Shown here one piece after another: positions 53,383-61,214 of a DNA stretch of 64,000 bases. Location of the stretch: positions 1 to 64,000 of the forward strand of contig CASPLG010000004.1 in the NCBI GenBank assembly GCA_949422855.1. Reading direction: 5' to 3'. The notes below the pieces were generated by a model. It did no database searches. It was not told the origin of the DNA and saw nothing but the letters and a program-made list of their open reading frames with translations. The DNA is from an uncultured Eubacteriales bacterium (GTDB lineage Bacteria; Bacillota; Clostridia; Oscillospirales; Acutalibacteraceae). Position numbers and translations under genes: made by a program. Position 1 is the stretch's first letter, and every line of letters begins with the position of its first letter.

Positions 53383-54390
53383 ATGGATATACTTGCAATA
53401 GAGTCATCGTGCGACGATACAGCTGTGGCTATTGTCAGGGATGGAAGAGAAGTTCTTGCATCAGAGGTTTTCTCGCAAACAAAAAGGCATGAGATATTCG
53501 GAGGGGTTGTACCGGAGGTTGCATCGAGATGTCATTTGGAGGCAATTGCCGGGCTTGCGAAAGTAACTTTGGAAGAATCAGGTTTAAAAAAAGAAAATCT
53601 TTCTGCGGTTGCCGTTACATATGCACCGGGTTTGATAGGCTCTTTGCTGGTTGGGGTGAGTTTTGCAAAAGGGATATCGCTTGCTCTTGATTTGCCGCTT
53701 ATTGCTGTTCATCATTTAAAATCCCATGTTGCGGCTAACTATATATCCAATAAAAATCTTAAGCCGCCTTTTATATGTTTGATTGCGTCCGGCGGTCACA
53801 CGAACATAGTGGAGGTAAAAAGCTACACTGAGATGAGAACAATCGGAAAAACCAGAGATGATGCTGCCGGAGAGACATTTGATAAAGCGGCGAGGTGTAT
53901 GGGGGTAGCTTACCCGGGAGGTGTACATATAGATAAGCTTGCTCAAAAAGGAGATGAAGATGCTTTTGAATTTCCAATTCCCAATGTTAAAGACAGTGCA
54001 TATGATTTCAGTTTTTCAGGGCTCAAAACTTCGGTTATAAACAAAATACATACACTGAAACAAAAAAATATAGATATCCCGCTTGAGGACATCTGTGCAT
54101 CGCTTAGGAAATCGATTGTGTCATACATGGTAAATAACTTAACAGAGGCAGCAAAGCAGCTTCACTATAAAAAAATCGCAATAGCCGGAGGAGTGTCTGC
54201 AAATTCACTGCTGAGAAGAGAGCTTAGGCGGATATGTGATAAATCGGGCTGGGAATTATTTTTACCGGACTTAAAATTTTGTTCAGATAACGCAGCAATG
54301 GTAGGTTCGCAGGGTTATTATGAGTTTACTTGCGGGGGGAATACATCCGGTTTAGATTTGAATGCCTATGCGGGAATGAGCTTGAATTAG
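53383..54390 (+). CDS. tsaD: tRNA N6-adenosine threonylcarbamoyltransferase TsaD
   Basis: TsaD (335 residues) transfers threonylcarbamoyl to A37 of ANN-decoding tRNAs with TsaB and TsaE. The start IESSCDDTAVAIV, the metal motif HHLKSH and GGHTNIVEV are diagnostic. ATG 53383 is chosen because GGGAG lies 8 bp upstream, whereas an ATG at 53368 precedes that site. With tcdA it forms the t6A/ct6A pathway in this window. tsaB and tsaE are not in the window. Confidence 0.95.
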   Translation: MDILAIESSCDDTAVAIVRDGREVLASEVFSQTKRHEIFGGVVPEVASRCHLEAIAGLAKVTLEESGLKKENLSAVAVTYAPGLIGSLLVGVSFAKGISLALDLPLIAVHHLKSHVAANYISNKNLKPPFICLIASGGHTNIVEVKSYTEMRTIGKTRDDAAGETFDKAARCMGVAYPGGVHIDKLAQKGDEDAFEFPIPNVKDSAYDFSFSGLKTSVINKIHTLKQKNIDIPLEDICASLRKSIVSYMVNNLTEAAKQLHYKKIAIAGGVSANSLLRRELRRICDKSGWELFLPDLKFCSDNAAMVGSQGYYEFTCGGNTSGLDLNAYAGMSLN

Positions 54391-54530
54391 ATAGGCGGTT
54401 ATAAAAGTATATTCCCGAGTGAAGCTATCTTTTGTATAAAGGTACTATAAAAATCAAAAAGTATTGTCATAACTCACAAAATCAAAAGAATTTTCAGTTT
54501 TAATTATACATGTCGAATCAGTTTATAATC

Positions 54531-54559
54531 TTGACATATCATTTAAATAATAATACAAT
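54531..54559 (+). promoter_or_regulatory. Promoter of the 54596 gene
   Basis: TTGACA (54531-54536) and TACAAT (54554-54559), spacer 17 bp. The gap between tsaD and this site holds no gene. Confidence 0.82.
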
Positions 54560-54595
54560 ATATGCGAAGAGAAAAAATTAAAGGAGATTGTTTAA

Positions 54596-55156
54596 ATGAT
54601 TAAGAGGTTTAGGAAATATTTGTTGAGTGTTCTGGTTATGGGAATATTTAGTATATTTTTTAGTAGTTTTAATGCTCAAAAATACTATTTAGGGGTAGGA
54701 TACTATCTTTCGGGTGGAGAGAAGAAATTTGCTCGTTTGTGGGTTCGTGACGAGGAGTGCCAAAAACTTCTTGAGATAAAATCTAGAGCGAACATCTGTT
54801 GTTATTCCTGCGATAATTTACGGGTATCAGAGAGCGACCGTCCTGAGCTGTTTAAAGCTATTGCTGGTGCTATAGATTTAAGGACTTATTACCAAGATAA
54901 TTTTTTTAGTGGGTATGGCATTGCTCTCTGTGGCAATTATCAGAATCTTATGGGGCCAAAGCTCAGTGAGATAGTTAAAGGATTGGGGTTTAATATGAGA
55001 GACGATGAGATTCGGGATCTTGCTATTTCATTTAATTTTAAAGGAACTGAAGCGGTCAGTAGTGAGTCATCGCGTATGGGGTCGCTGGATGACAGTTTAG
55101 GGTTAGGGAAGAAGAGTCCTGGGATTAGCATGGGATTTGGTTCGGAAGACAAATAG
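54596..55156 (+). CDS. Secreted protein of unknown function, 186 aa
   Basis: The first 27 residues form a signal peptide (MIKRFRKYLLSVLVMGIFSI, then FFSSFNA). The mature part has five cysteines, including the pair in ANICCYSCDN, and a low-complexity Ser/Gly-rich C-terminus. I recognise no family. It is monocistronic, with a strong promoter identical in hexamers to that of the 49275 gene and a strong terminator. Ribosome site AAAGGAGA precedes the ATG. Confidence 0.7.
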   Translation: MIKRFRKYLLSVLVMGIFSIFFSSFNAQKYYLGVGYYLSGGEKKFARLWVRDEECQKLLEIKSRANICCYSCDNLRVSESDRPELFKAIAGAIDLRTYYQDNFFSGYGIALCGNYQNLMGPKLSEIVKGLGFNMRDDEIRDLAISFNFKGTEAVSSESSRMGSLDDSLGLGKKSPGISMGFGSEDK

Positions 55157-55204
55157 GGTCGGTTTGTTTTGCGTGGAAAGCTGTGATATAAGACAGCAAA
55201 AAGA

Positions 55205-55234
55205 TATCCGAATAGTCTGTTGACTGTTCGGATA
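55205..55234 (+). terminator. Terminator of the 54596 gene
   Basis: A 13-bp stem (TATCCGAATAGTC with GACTGTTCGGATA, one G-T pair) closes a TGTT loop; AATTTATG follows. DNA from here to 55423 holds no gene. Confidence 0.75.
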
Positions 55235-55423
55235 ATTTATGTAAAAGTCTTATTCAGGGGAGATTTTTTATACATTGTACCGGGGGTACGTTTTGAATAT
55301 TCTCAGTTATTTAATTGATTATTCACGAGTAAATTCTACGAACTGAAACACACTTTTTGTAAATTTCTAAATCTTCCCTATTATACACAAGACGGTTTAA
55401 ATTAAAAATAGTTTAGTTCCGGG

Positions 55424-55798
55424 CTATTTTACACCCTTAAAAATAAAATCCGGGTCTTTTAATATATCTGAAATACTTGCTCGAGTATTTTTCCACATTA
55501 AATTTGCTGCTTCAATCATATTTTTTCTGTCAGCAATTCCGGATGCCGCAGAATTGGTTCCAGTTGTTATAGAAACAGACGTAATCTTCGACGCTGTACA
55601 CAAAATATATTTGTAAAAAGAAAGTACCGCTGCGGCTGCATTTAGCCTATCCTCATAATTTTTTTCATTTATACCCTCTCTCAGCTGACTTTTTATTTCG
55701 TCAGCCGATTCCCTACACAGATTAAACCATTTAGATGCATCATTGAGGGATATATTTGCCAAAACGGAGAATCTCCCTACAATTTTCTTAATATCCAT
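55424..55798 (-). CDS. Phage head-cluster protein, possibly connector, 124 aa
   Basis: The protein follows the major capsid gene by 28 bp and is the last gene of the phage block. It is mainly helical (MDIKKIVGRFSVLANISLND, then AAAAVLSFYKYILC) and about the size of head-tail connector or adaptor proteins, which usually follow the capsid gene. No motif secures that call. ATG 55798 has GGAGAG 7 bp upstream. No tail gene follows. Confidence 0.6.
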   Translation of the reverse strand: MDIKKIVGRFSVLANISLNDASKWFNLCRESADEIKSQLREGINEKNYEDRLNAAAAVLSFYKYILCTASKITSVSITTGTNSAASGIADRKNMIEAANLMWKNTRASISDILKDPDFIFKGVK

Positions 55799-55826
55799 AT
55801 AAAATCTCTCCAAAAGCAGTAATATT

Positions 55827-56834
55827 CTATGCGGAGTAGTCCAAAATTTTCACAGCGTCTTTAAATATCCTTGTAAAGCCTGCTGTCAAGCTTATGGCAG
55901 CTCTTTCCAATTGTCTGTCTATAACCTTGTCATAGTCCACAACCACATCTCCGTATTGAATCATCTGGAGAGCTTTATTTTTATCGAAGCCGAGGATTTT
56001 CTTATCAGCAACTTTTGCAGATTTGATAAGTTTTGCGCCGATGGGGGTTACGATATTTCCTGTTCCTTGGAAATTCAGCCCGGCATTTGCGTCTTTCATT
56101 TCGGATAGGCTTAAAATCTCTTTTATAGTTGGAGCAGAGGCTATCATAGTGTTTAACTTGTAGCTGCCCAGAGCCTCCCATAGTTGCAGTAAGTGTGTAT
56201 ATGAAAGTTCACCTTGAGCTGTAACTTCGTCTGCTTTATCATTAGCGCTTCCGTCCCCCAACATTAGTGCATTTACGGCATCGGCAAATTGTTCTGCTGC
56301 GATGTCCTCACCTATTTTGCCGAGGACTACGGTCAGAACATCCAGATTTTGAAATCTTAGGGCTTCGTAACTTGAAGAAAACACTCTTCCGTGCTTTGCA
56401 AGAGACACAAGTGAAGTTTTATTTGTAACGTTTACATTAGGCATTTGAGCTGCTTCTGCGATGGCATCACCTGTTGCGTTTTGTGTATCAGAAGTGATTG
56501 CCCTGTAGTCTATGGCATCTATGGTAGTTTTTACTGCGGTAACGGAGTCAAGTATATCAGATGCTTTTATTCCTTGCATAACGGCTCTTCTCATGTACTC
56601 CGGGAACAATACAGCGCAGTCCGGTGAACTAAAAAATTTTTCTACTTTATCGCATCCACTTCCGCCTACTCTGATGTTAAAACGTTTAAGCTGTCTTTGA
56701 TAAGCATCCAATCCCTCGAGATCGGTACCCTTATAATTTTCAGAAGGGTCCATTTCTTCCAAAACGGCAGTAAAATTTTTCCCCCCGACAGTATACATTC
56801 CTTTTTCCAATTTTATATTCTCATAAAATGACAT
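55827..56834 (-). CDS. Phage major capsid protein (HK97-like)
   Basis: This 335-residue protein lies right after the protease/scaffold gene and has the composition and length expected for an HK97-fold capsid subunit. Segments such as VSLAKHGRVFSSSYEAL, EQFADAVNALMLGDGSA and TPIGAKLIKSA fit the capsid pattern of loops and strands. AGGAGG precedes the ATG by 8 bp. It has no stop or frameshift, so the coding frame is intact. Confidence 0.85.
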   Translation of the reverse strand: MSFYENIKLEKGMYTVGGKNFTAVLEEMDPSENYKGTDLEGLDAYQRQLKRFNIRVGGSGCDKVEKFFSSPDCAVLFPEYMRRAVMQGIKASDILDSVTAVKTTIDAIDYRAITSDTQNATGDAIAEAAQMPNVNVTNKTSLVSLAKHGRVFSSSYEALRFQNLDVLTVVLGKIGEDIAAEQFADAVNALMLGDGSANDKADEVTAQGELSYTHLLQLWEALGSYKLNTMIASAPTIKEILSLSEMKDANAGLNFQGTGNIVTPIGAKLIKSAKVADKKILGFDKNKALQMIQYGDVVVDYDKVIDRQLERAAISLTAGFTRIFKDAVKILDYSA

Positions 56835-56863
56835 ATTAAAATTCCTCCTAAAATTTGATATTT

Positions 56864-57202
56864 TTATATTTTAAACTCTGAATTGATTGAATTCCTAACC
56901 GGATAAGGGCTAAGCTGAGGTTTTACACAGCTCTTTTTGAGGAGTCCTTTTTTATAAGCGTCCCTGAGTGTTTTTAGTTCCTGTATAGACATTTTTTCTG
57001 CAATACTTGTCATTATTCCCGGGTCGATATCGGGCTGCAGCATAGTTGAAAGTTTAACAACTTCATTTTTGAGCTCTTTAAAATACTCTTCGCCTATTTG
57101 GGCTTTTTCCTTTAGAGACTTAATCATTTGATAGAGCTTGCCGGACTCAGAAGTAGTTAAGTCAACAGGTTGTGCAAGGCTCAATTTTTTAAATATATCC
57201 AT
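56864..57202 (-). CDS. Possible internally started scaffold protein, 112 aa
   Basis: Inside the protease gene, AAGGAGGTGAG precedes ATG at 57202 by about ten bases in the same frame. The product would begin MDIFKKLSLAQPVDL and contain only the helical C-terminal region. This is the arrangement of the lambda C/Nu3 genes. Alternative: the ribosome-site-like sequence is a by-product of coding for EKGGEK. Confidence 0.55.
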   Translation of the reverse strand: MDIFKKLSLAQPVDLTTSESGKLYQMIKSLKEKAQIGEEYFKELKNEVVKLSTMLQPDIDPGIMTSIAEKMSIQELKTLRDAYKKGLLKKSCVKPQLSPYPVRNSINSEFKI

Positions 57203-57877
57203 AATATTTTTCTCACCTCCTTTTTCTGCAAAATTAAATGCTTTTATGACGCCGGCTTTTCTCTGTGCCGGGACAACAACAAAAGACCATTCATATGCAT
57301 CAACAGGGTTTTGTAAGATATAATGACATAAAATTTGACGATCGTCCTTTTTATAAGTCTTACCTTTGATATGTTTACAGGGATTTATTTTTATGTCTGA
57401 ACCGCATATAGAGCATTTGACGGTCTCAACTGCACAATTAATACTCACCTCCTTTTTAATCCCGGAATCTATTGCTGTAATAATTTCTTTATTTTTCTCG
57501 GTTTTTGGTATGTAAGCTCTTGCGGTAAGGCATTTATAGATACTACCTGCAGAGGTTAATTTGTTTCTGTATGTACGCACCTGGGTATAAAAAATTCTAG
57601 CGGTTTGATTATTAGTTTTAACATCATGATCCATTATTCCTGTTTTTCCTATAAAAAGCCTACTGAGTTTTTCTAAAGCGTCATCTGAGAAACGTTCATT
57701 TTGTCTGTCTACTTCGTTATCGCATAGGATCACCGAAAAAACGTAGACTTCTTCACTTGTAAATTTTCTTCTTGTAAAGTTGTTTATTAAATCGATTTCA
57801 CCTTCTCTGATACCGTTTGTATTGTCCTCAATGCTCAAGGATTTAGAAATAATTTTGAGTTTATTTTTTTCCAACAT
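56864..57877 (-). CDS. Phage prohead protease with scaffold-like C-terminus
   Basis: Residues 1-215 resemble U35-type prohead proteases: VDRQNERFSDDALEKLS, TGIMDHDVKTNNQTARI with the catalytic-type His, KKEVSINC with the conserved Ser, and YEWSFVVVPAQRKAGVIKA. A zinc knuckle is inserted (CSICG and CKH, with C further on). The C-terminal 110 residues are a charged helical segment, typical of scaffolding proteins. A strong ribosome site followed by ATG 57202 lies inside the frame and may produce the scaffold alone. It lies between portal and capsid genes. Confidence 0.82.
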   Translation of the reverse strand: MLEKNKLKIISKSLSIEDNTNGIREGEIDLINNFTRRKFTSEEVYVFSVILCDNEVDRQNERFSDDALEKLSRLFIGKTGIMDHDVKTNNQTARIFYTQVRTYRNKLTSAGSIYKCLTARAYIPKTEKNKEIITAIDSGIKKEVSINCAVETVKCSICGSDIKINPCKHIKGKTYKKDDRQILCHYILQNPVDAYEWSFVVVPAQRKAGVIKAFNFAEKGGEKNIMDIFKKLSLAQPVDLTTSESGKLYQMIKSLKEKAQIGEEYFKELKNEVVKLSTMLQPDIDPGIMTSIAEKMSIQELKTLRDAYKKGLLKKSCVKPQLSPYPVRNSINSEFKI

Positions 57878-57897
57878 CTTTTCCTCCCCGTAAAAGA

Positions 57898-59052
57898 TTA
57901 TTCTTGATCTAGTCTTTTTTCTATCTCTTTGGCTCTAGCTAAAGTAAGTCTTGTATTTGCGATTCTCAGTTCATCTTTTAAACTTATACTGTTCCAATTT
58001 ACTTTGACAGCGATGTTGTATCCTTTAAGTCTGAGCCAAGTTTGGCATATTTTACAGATAACAGGGTCGAGCATACGTCTGTAACCATCGAGCTCGCTGG
58101 TGAGTATGTCAGACTGCTGGGTTGACATTGTCTCTGTTGTTGACCAGGATAGTCCCAATAAGAACGGCGGTATTGAGAGTTTGCTTATAATTTGTTCGAG
58201 CATTTGTCTTACAGGAATTTGACTGTCTAAAATCTGATTGTCAGCACCTATAACCTTGATATTGACGTCTCCAACTGCGATGAAGTCACTCGGATGGTGA
58301 ATATCCTTCATAGCACGGCTCCATTCAGAGGCTATTTGTGAGGCACGCTCTTTTGCATAAGCTCTTTCGTTAGAGTCACCGGATGGTTTATACGTTACGG
58401 CGAATCTAACATTACCGACTCGTTGCCAATTAATTCCTATTGTGCTGTAAATTTTCATAAGTATATCGCTTATAAAGGGAAGTCCACGAAGGATTGAGTT
58501 TCCATATATTTGTCCGGGGTCAGGGTTGAGTGCGGATACAAGTATGTTGTCCGGGTATTTTATTGGGATAAATTCTCCATGTTCATCCCTACTGTAAACG
58601 GCTAATTCTAAGGGATTTGTATCACTTCTGAGCTGTACGTCCATCAGATTTGCATTGTAGAGAGCGATAATTTGTTGTCTTTCTTCGTCAAAAACGATTT
58701 CTCCGACTGCGGTACCATAGGTAATTATCTGATTGAGATAAGAATTTATAAACTCACCGATTCCTCTGCCGCAGGCATTCACGTGTACTTCTGATAAAAA
58801 CTCAGATATTTCCTCTTTTATGTCATTATCTTCACACTCGATATCAAAATCCCCCAGCAGTCTGACTATTTTTGATATAGCTGCGTCTATTATGGGTACT
58901 GATTCACGAATTGAACTGTAAAGGGTAAACAGGGATTGGGGGTTTGGACTAAATCCCCTTAGCGATGTAAATAAACAGTCGTTTTTTTGTTTTGCCGGTA
59001 CCGTTTGTACCATAGGGATAGTGCACTTCTTTTTTTTACCGAAAAGATTCAT
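57898..59052 (-). CDS. Phage portal protein
   Basis: The 384-residue protein lies between terminase and protease, the normal portal place. Its segments (AISKIVRLLGDFDIEC, TYGTAVGEIVFDE, NPDPGQIYGNSILRGLPF, PPFLLGLSWSTTETMSTQQSD) are the usual ones of siphophage portals of the DUF935/SPP1-like kind in Clostridia. It starts with ATG 59052 after AGGAG. The frame is intact. Portals form the dodecameric DNA entry pore of the capsid. Confidence 0.87.
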   Translation of the reverse strand: MNLFGKKKKCTIPMVQTVPAKQKNDCLFTSLRGFSPNPQSLFTLYSSIRESVPIIDAAISKIVRLLGDFDIECEDNDIKEEISEFLSEVHVNACGRGIGEFINSYLNQIITYGTAVGEIVFDEERQQIIALYNANLMDVQLRSDTNPLELAVYSRDEHGEFIPIKYPDNILVSALNPDPGQIYGNSILRGLPFISDILMKIYSTIGINWQRVGNVRFAVTYKPSGDSNERAYAKERASQIASEWSRAMKDIHHPSDFIAVGDVNIKVIGADNQILDSQIPVRQMLEQIISKLSIPPFLLGLSWSTTETMSTQQSDILTSELDGYRRMLDPVICKICQTWLRLKGYNIAVKVNWNSISLKDELRIANTRLTLARAKEIEKRLDQE

Positions 59053-59064
59053 TTTCTCACTCCT

Positions 59065-60315
59065 TTATCTCTTGGCAGCCATCGCAAAGAAATTGTCGTC
59101 ACTGTCAGCCAAGACCGTACTCACAAAATACCTTATATCATCCATGGCGTGGTCGTTTTCTTTGACAGGTGCATCTCTGCTTGTTCCGGTTCCCCACTTA
59201 TACAGGGAAAATTCTTTTATTGTGGCCTTACAGTTGTTACAAATTTTTATATCACCTTTTTTCAGTGCCACAGATACCTCTTTTATACCATCAATTACGT
59301 TATTTTTGGCGGGTCTGACCGGGTAGTTACTTTTTCTTCGTATTAAAGTTATGAAGCTTGTTGCAGAAGGGTCTACGGTTATACAGCTTATAGGACGGTT
59401 ATTTATCATTTCCTGTAGTGCAATAAAATGTTCTTCATCAGTGCGTGTGTCGTGCTGCGCTCTGGAATCGAAATAATATTCATCGATTCTGTACCAAACA
59501 CCATTTAACTCTCCCCACAGACCGCATGACATAGGATTTACTATTCCATAGTCACAAGAAACAGCATATTGATTGAAATTTGCGCAGGGTTTTTCTATAA
59601 AAGCACTGTCTTTGCACATATACGGATACACCAGACCTTCGGCTGCGATCCATTTACCCTCAATAAAACGCTGATAAAAAGAGCCTATATAAAGTCTTTT
59701 ATAACGCTCGACAGTTTCTTTTGAGAGTGAAGGGTTATCATCCATAGTAAAGTGGATATAAAAAGCATTTTTTTGTTTTTTCATTAAAATCCACTCTTTA
59801 TAGAACCAATGCTGAGGATATTCAGGATTGCAATTAAACCAGAATTTAGCTTCTTCGACTGAACATCTGGCTAGAGCTTGGTCAACAAATGATTTTGGCA
59901 TGAGAGCGACCTCATCGAAGAGGATTCCGGAAAGTGTCATACCCTGAATTAAAGAGGCTGAAGATTCATCCTTGCCGCCGAAGAGGTAGAAAATGTTTTT
60001 ACGGTTTCTTATTTTTATTTCAAGTATATTTTCTGAAATTTTTTGTCGGCATACAAATCCCATACTTGATAAAATGGGGATAATAGGTAATACTGCATTT
60101 CTTCTCAGCGAACGGATGGTTTTACCGCATATTGCAAATGTTGAGCCGTTAAATCTGTAGAACGACCACAAAATAAAAGAGATTATCAAACAAACTGTTT
60201 TACCGCTTCTGATTGCACCGTCGCAAATAACTGCGTCATAGTTTTTATAAGGACTTGAAGAACACCACCAAGTTAAAGCTAACGTCTGTTTTTTTGAAAA
60301 GGGCTTAATTTTCAC
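59065..60315 (-). CDS. terL: Phage terminase large subunit
   Basis: TerL (416 residues) packages DNA into the capsid. The ATPase has Walker A GAIRSGKTV near residue 33 and Walker B GILFDEVALM; the nuclease has the three acidic positions in SCDYGIVNP, ITVDPSATS and HAMDDIRYF. All key residues are present, so the protein may be active. It starts with GTG 60315 and overlaps terS by 11 bp. Confidence 0.92.
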   Translation of the reverse strand: MKIKPFSKKQTLALTWWCSSSPYKNYDAVICDGAIRSGKTVCLIISFILWSFYRFNGSTFAICGKTIRSLRRNAVLPIIPILSSMGFVCRQKISENILEIKIRNRKNIFYLFGGKDESSASLIQGMTLSGILFDEVALMPKSFVDQALARCSVEEAKFWFNCNPEYPQHWFYKEWILMKKQKNAFYIHFTMDDNPSLSKETVERYKRLYIGSFYQRFIEGKWIAAEGLVYPYMCKDSAFIEKPCANFNQYAVSCDYGIVNPMSCGLWGELNGVWYRIDEYYFDSRAQHDTRTDEEHFIALQEMINNRPISCITVDPSATSFITLIRRKSNYPVRPAKNNVIDGIKEVSVALKKGDIKICNNCKATIKEFSLYKWGTGTSRDAPVKENDHAMDDIRYFVSTVLADSDDNFFAMAAKR

Positions 60316-60823
60316 TTTGTTCCTCCTGTGAGGGCTTACTGCTTTCTTCTATGGCTTTAATTCCTTCTTCCATAGCGTGGTAAAATGGATTAATATCTGC
60401 TCTTTGTTCTTCGTCTATCTGTTCAAGCTTTTCCAGAGCTCTCATTCTGTCGAAAAATTTTATTTCCACAGCACCTTCTTTAGGACGTTTTATCTCTGAA
60501 ATATTAAATAGATCCATTTTCTCCAAAGTATTCTTGTCCAGCTTATCGGTATAAAGGAGTCTTACTGCATCTGCAACGCTCCCAAATGCCAATCTTTCAT
60601 AACCTATACAAGTTTTATACAGAAGATTTTTCTTTTTGCTATTGTAAAGCATTTCAATTTCTTCATTAATCTCCTTTTTGGATAAAAGATGTATACCCCT
60701 CTTTTCAGGGTCTCTGTCATATCCTGCCAGAGATGCTGCCTCACGTAAATTTCCAGTGTTTATGTAGTGATAACAGAATTGTTTTTCCCGCTGGGTGAGG
60801 TTTTTCTTTTCAAAATTCTTCAC
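60305..60823 (-). CDS. terS: Phage terminase small subunit
   Basis: TerS (172 residues) recognises the packaging site. NLTQREKQFCYHYINTGN and REAASLAGYDRDPEKRG are the characteristic N-terminal helix-turn-helix region of clostridial TerS proteins. GTG 60823 with AAGGGAGAG upstream is the start. It is the first gene of the phage block; there is no integrase, repressor or replication gene before it within the window. Confidence 0.88.
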   Translation of the reverse strand: MKNFEKKNLTQREKQFCYHYINTGNLREAASLAGYDRDPEKRGIHLLSKKEINEEIEMLYNSKKKNLLYKTCIGYERLAFGSVADAVRLLYTDKLDKNTLEKMDLFNISEIKRPKEGAVEIKFFDRMRALEKLEQIDEEQRADINPFYHAMEEGIKAIEESSKPSQEEQSEN

Positions 60824-61142
60824 TTGCTATCTCTCCCTTGATGTTTATTCTCAACATATAGGGAAATTCCTTATTATGTTGATATAAAGAAGGCAAGTTT
60901 CACGAAAATAAAATATATTTTTAATTTTTTTAACTTTCGACCTATTCTAAAAACGTCTCTGATGTTATAGTGAACGCAGTTTAAATAAAGATATATGTAC
61001 TCCGAAAAATTAAAAGTTTGGTAAAATTACTGTATTACTGTATAGATACTGAACGTAAATAGCAGTCTTTTTAACTACGGTTACTATACAAGGATAAACC
61101 CGTTGTAAATCCCGGAACGAAAAACATGATTAAGGAATATTT
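60824..61142. other. Intergenic region between phage block and LRR gene
   Basis: About 320 bp of AT-rich DNA. I see no gene, no integrase, and no obvious attachment repeat. A promoter for terS is expected but no good pair of boxes was found. Confidence 0.5.
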
Positions 61143-61182
61143 AAAAGAAAAAACCCCCGGTAACCGGAAATGGTCACTGGAG
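61143..61182 (-). terminator. Terminator of the LRR gene
   Basis: On the minus strand AGTGACC and GGTTAC form a stem (61161-61180 region), with CCGG-TTA-CCGG as the alternative, followed by GGGTTTTTTC and a further T run. Confidence 0.7.
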
Positions 61183-61214
61183 ATCTTGAAAAAACTTATT
61201 TGTTAAAATATTTC

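Noticed and set aside
57455..57475. Second ribosome-site-like AAAAAGGAGGTGAG in the protease gene
   Set aside because: It encodes the conserved KKEVS motif of the protease and no suitable in-frame ATG follows, so it is probably coincidental.
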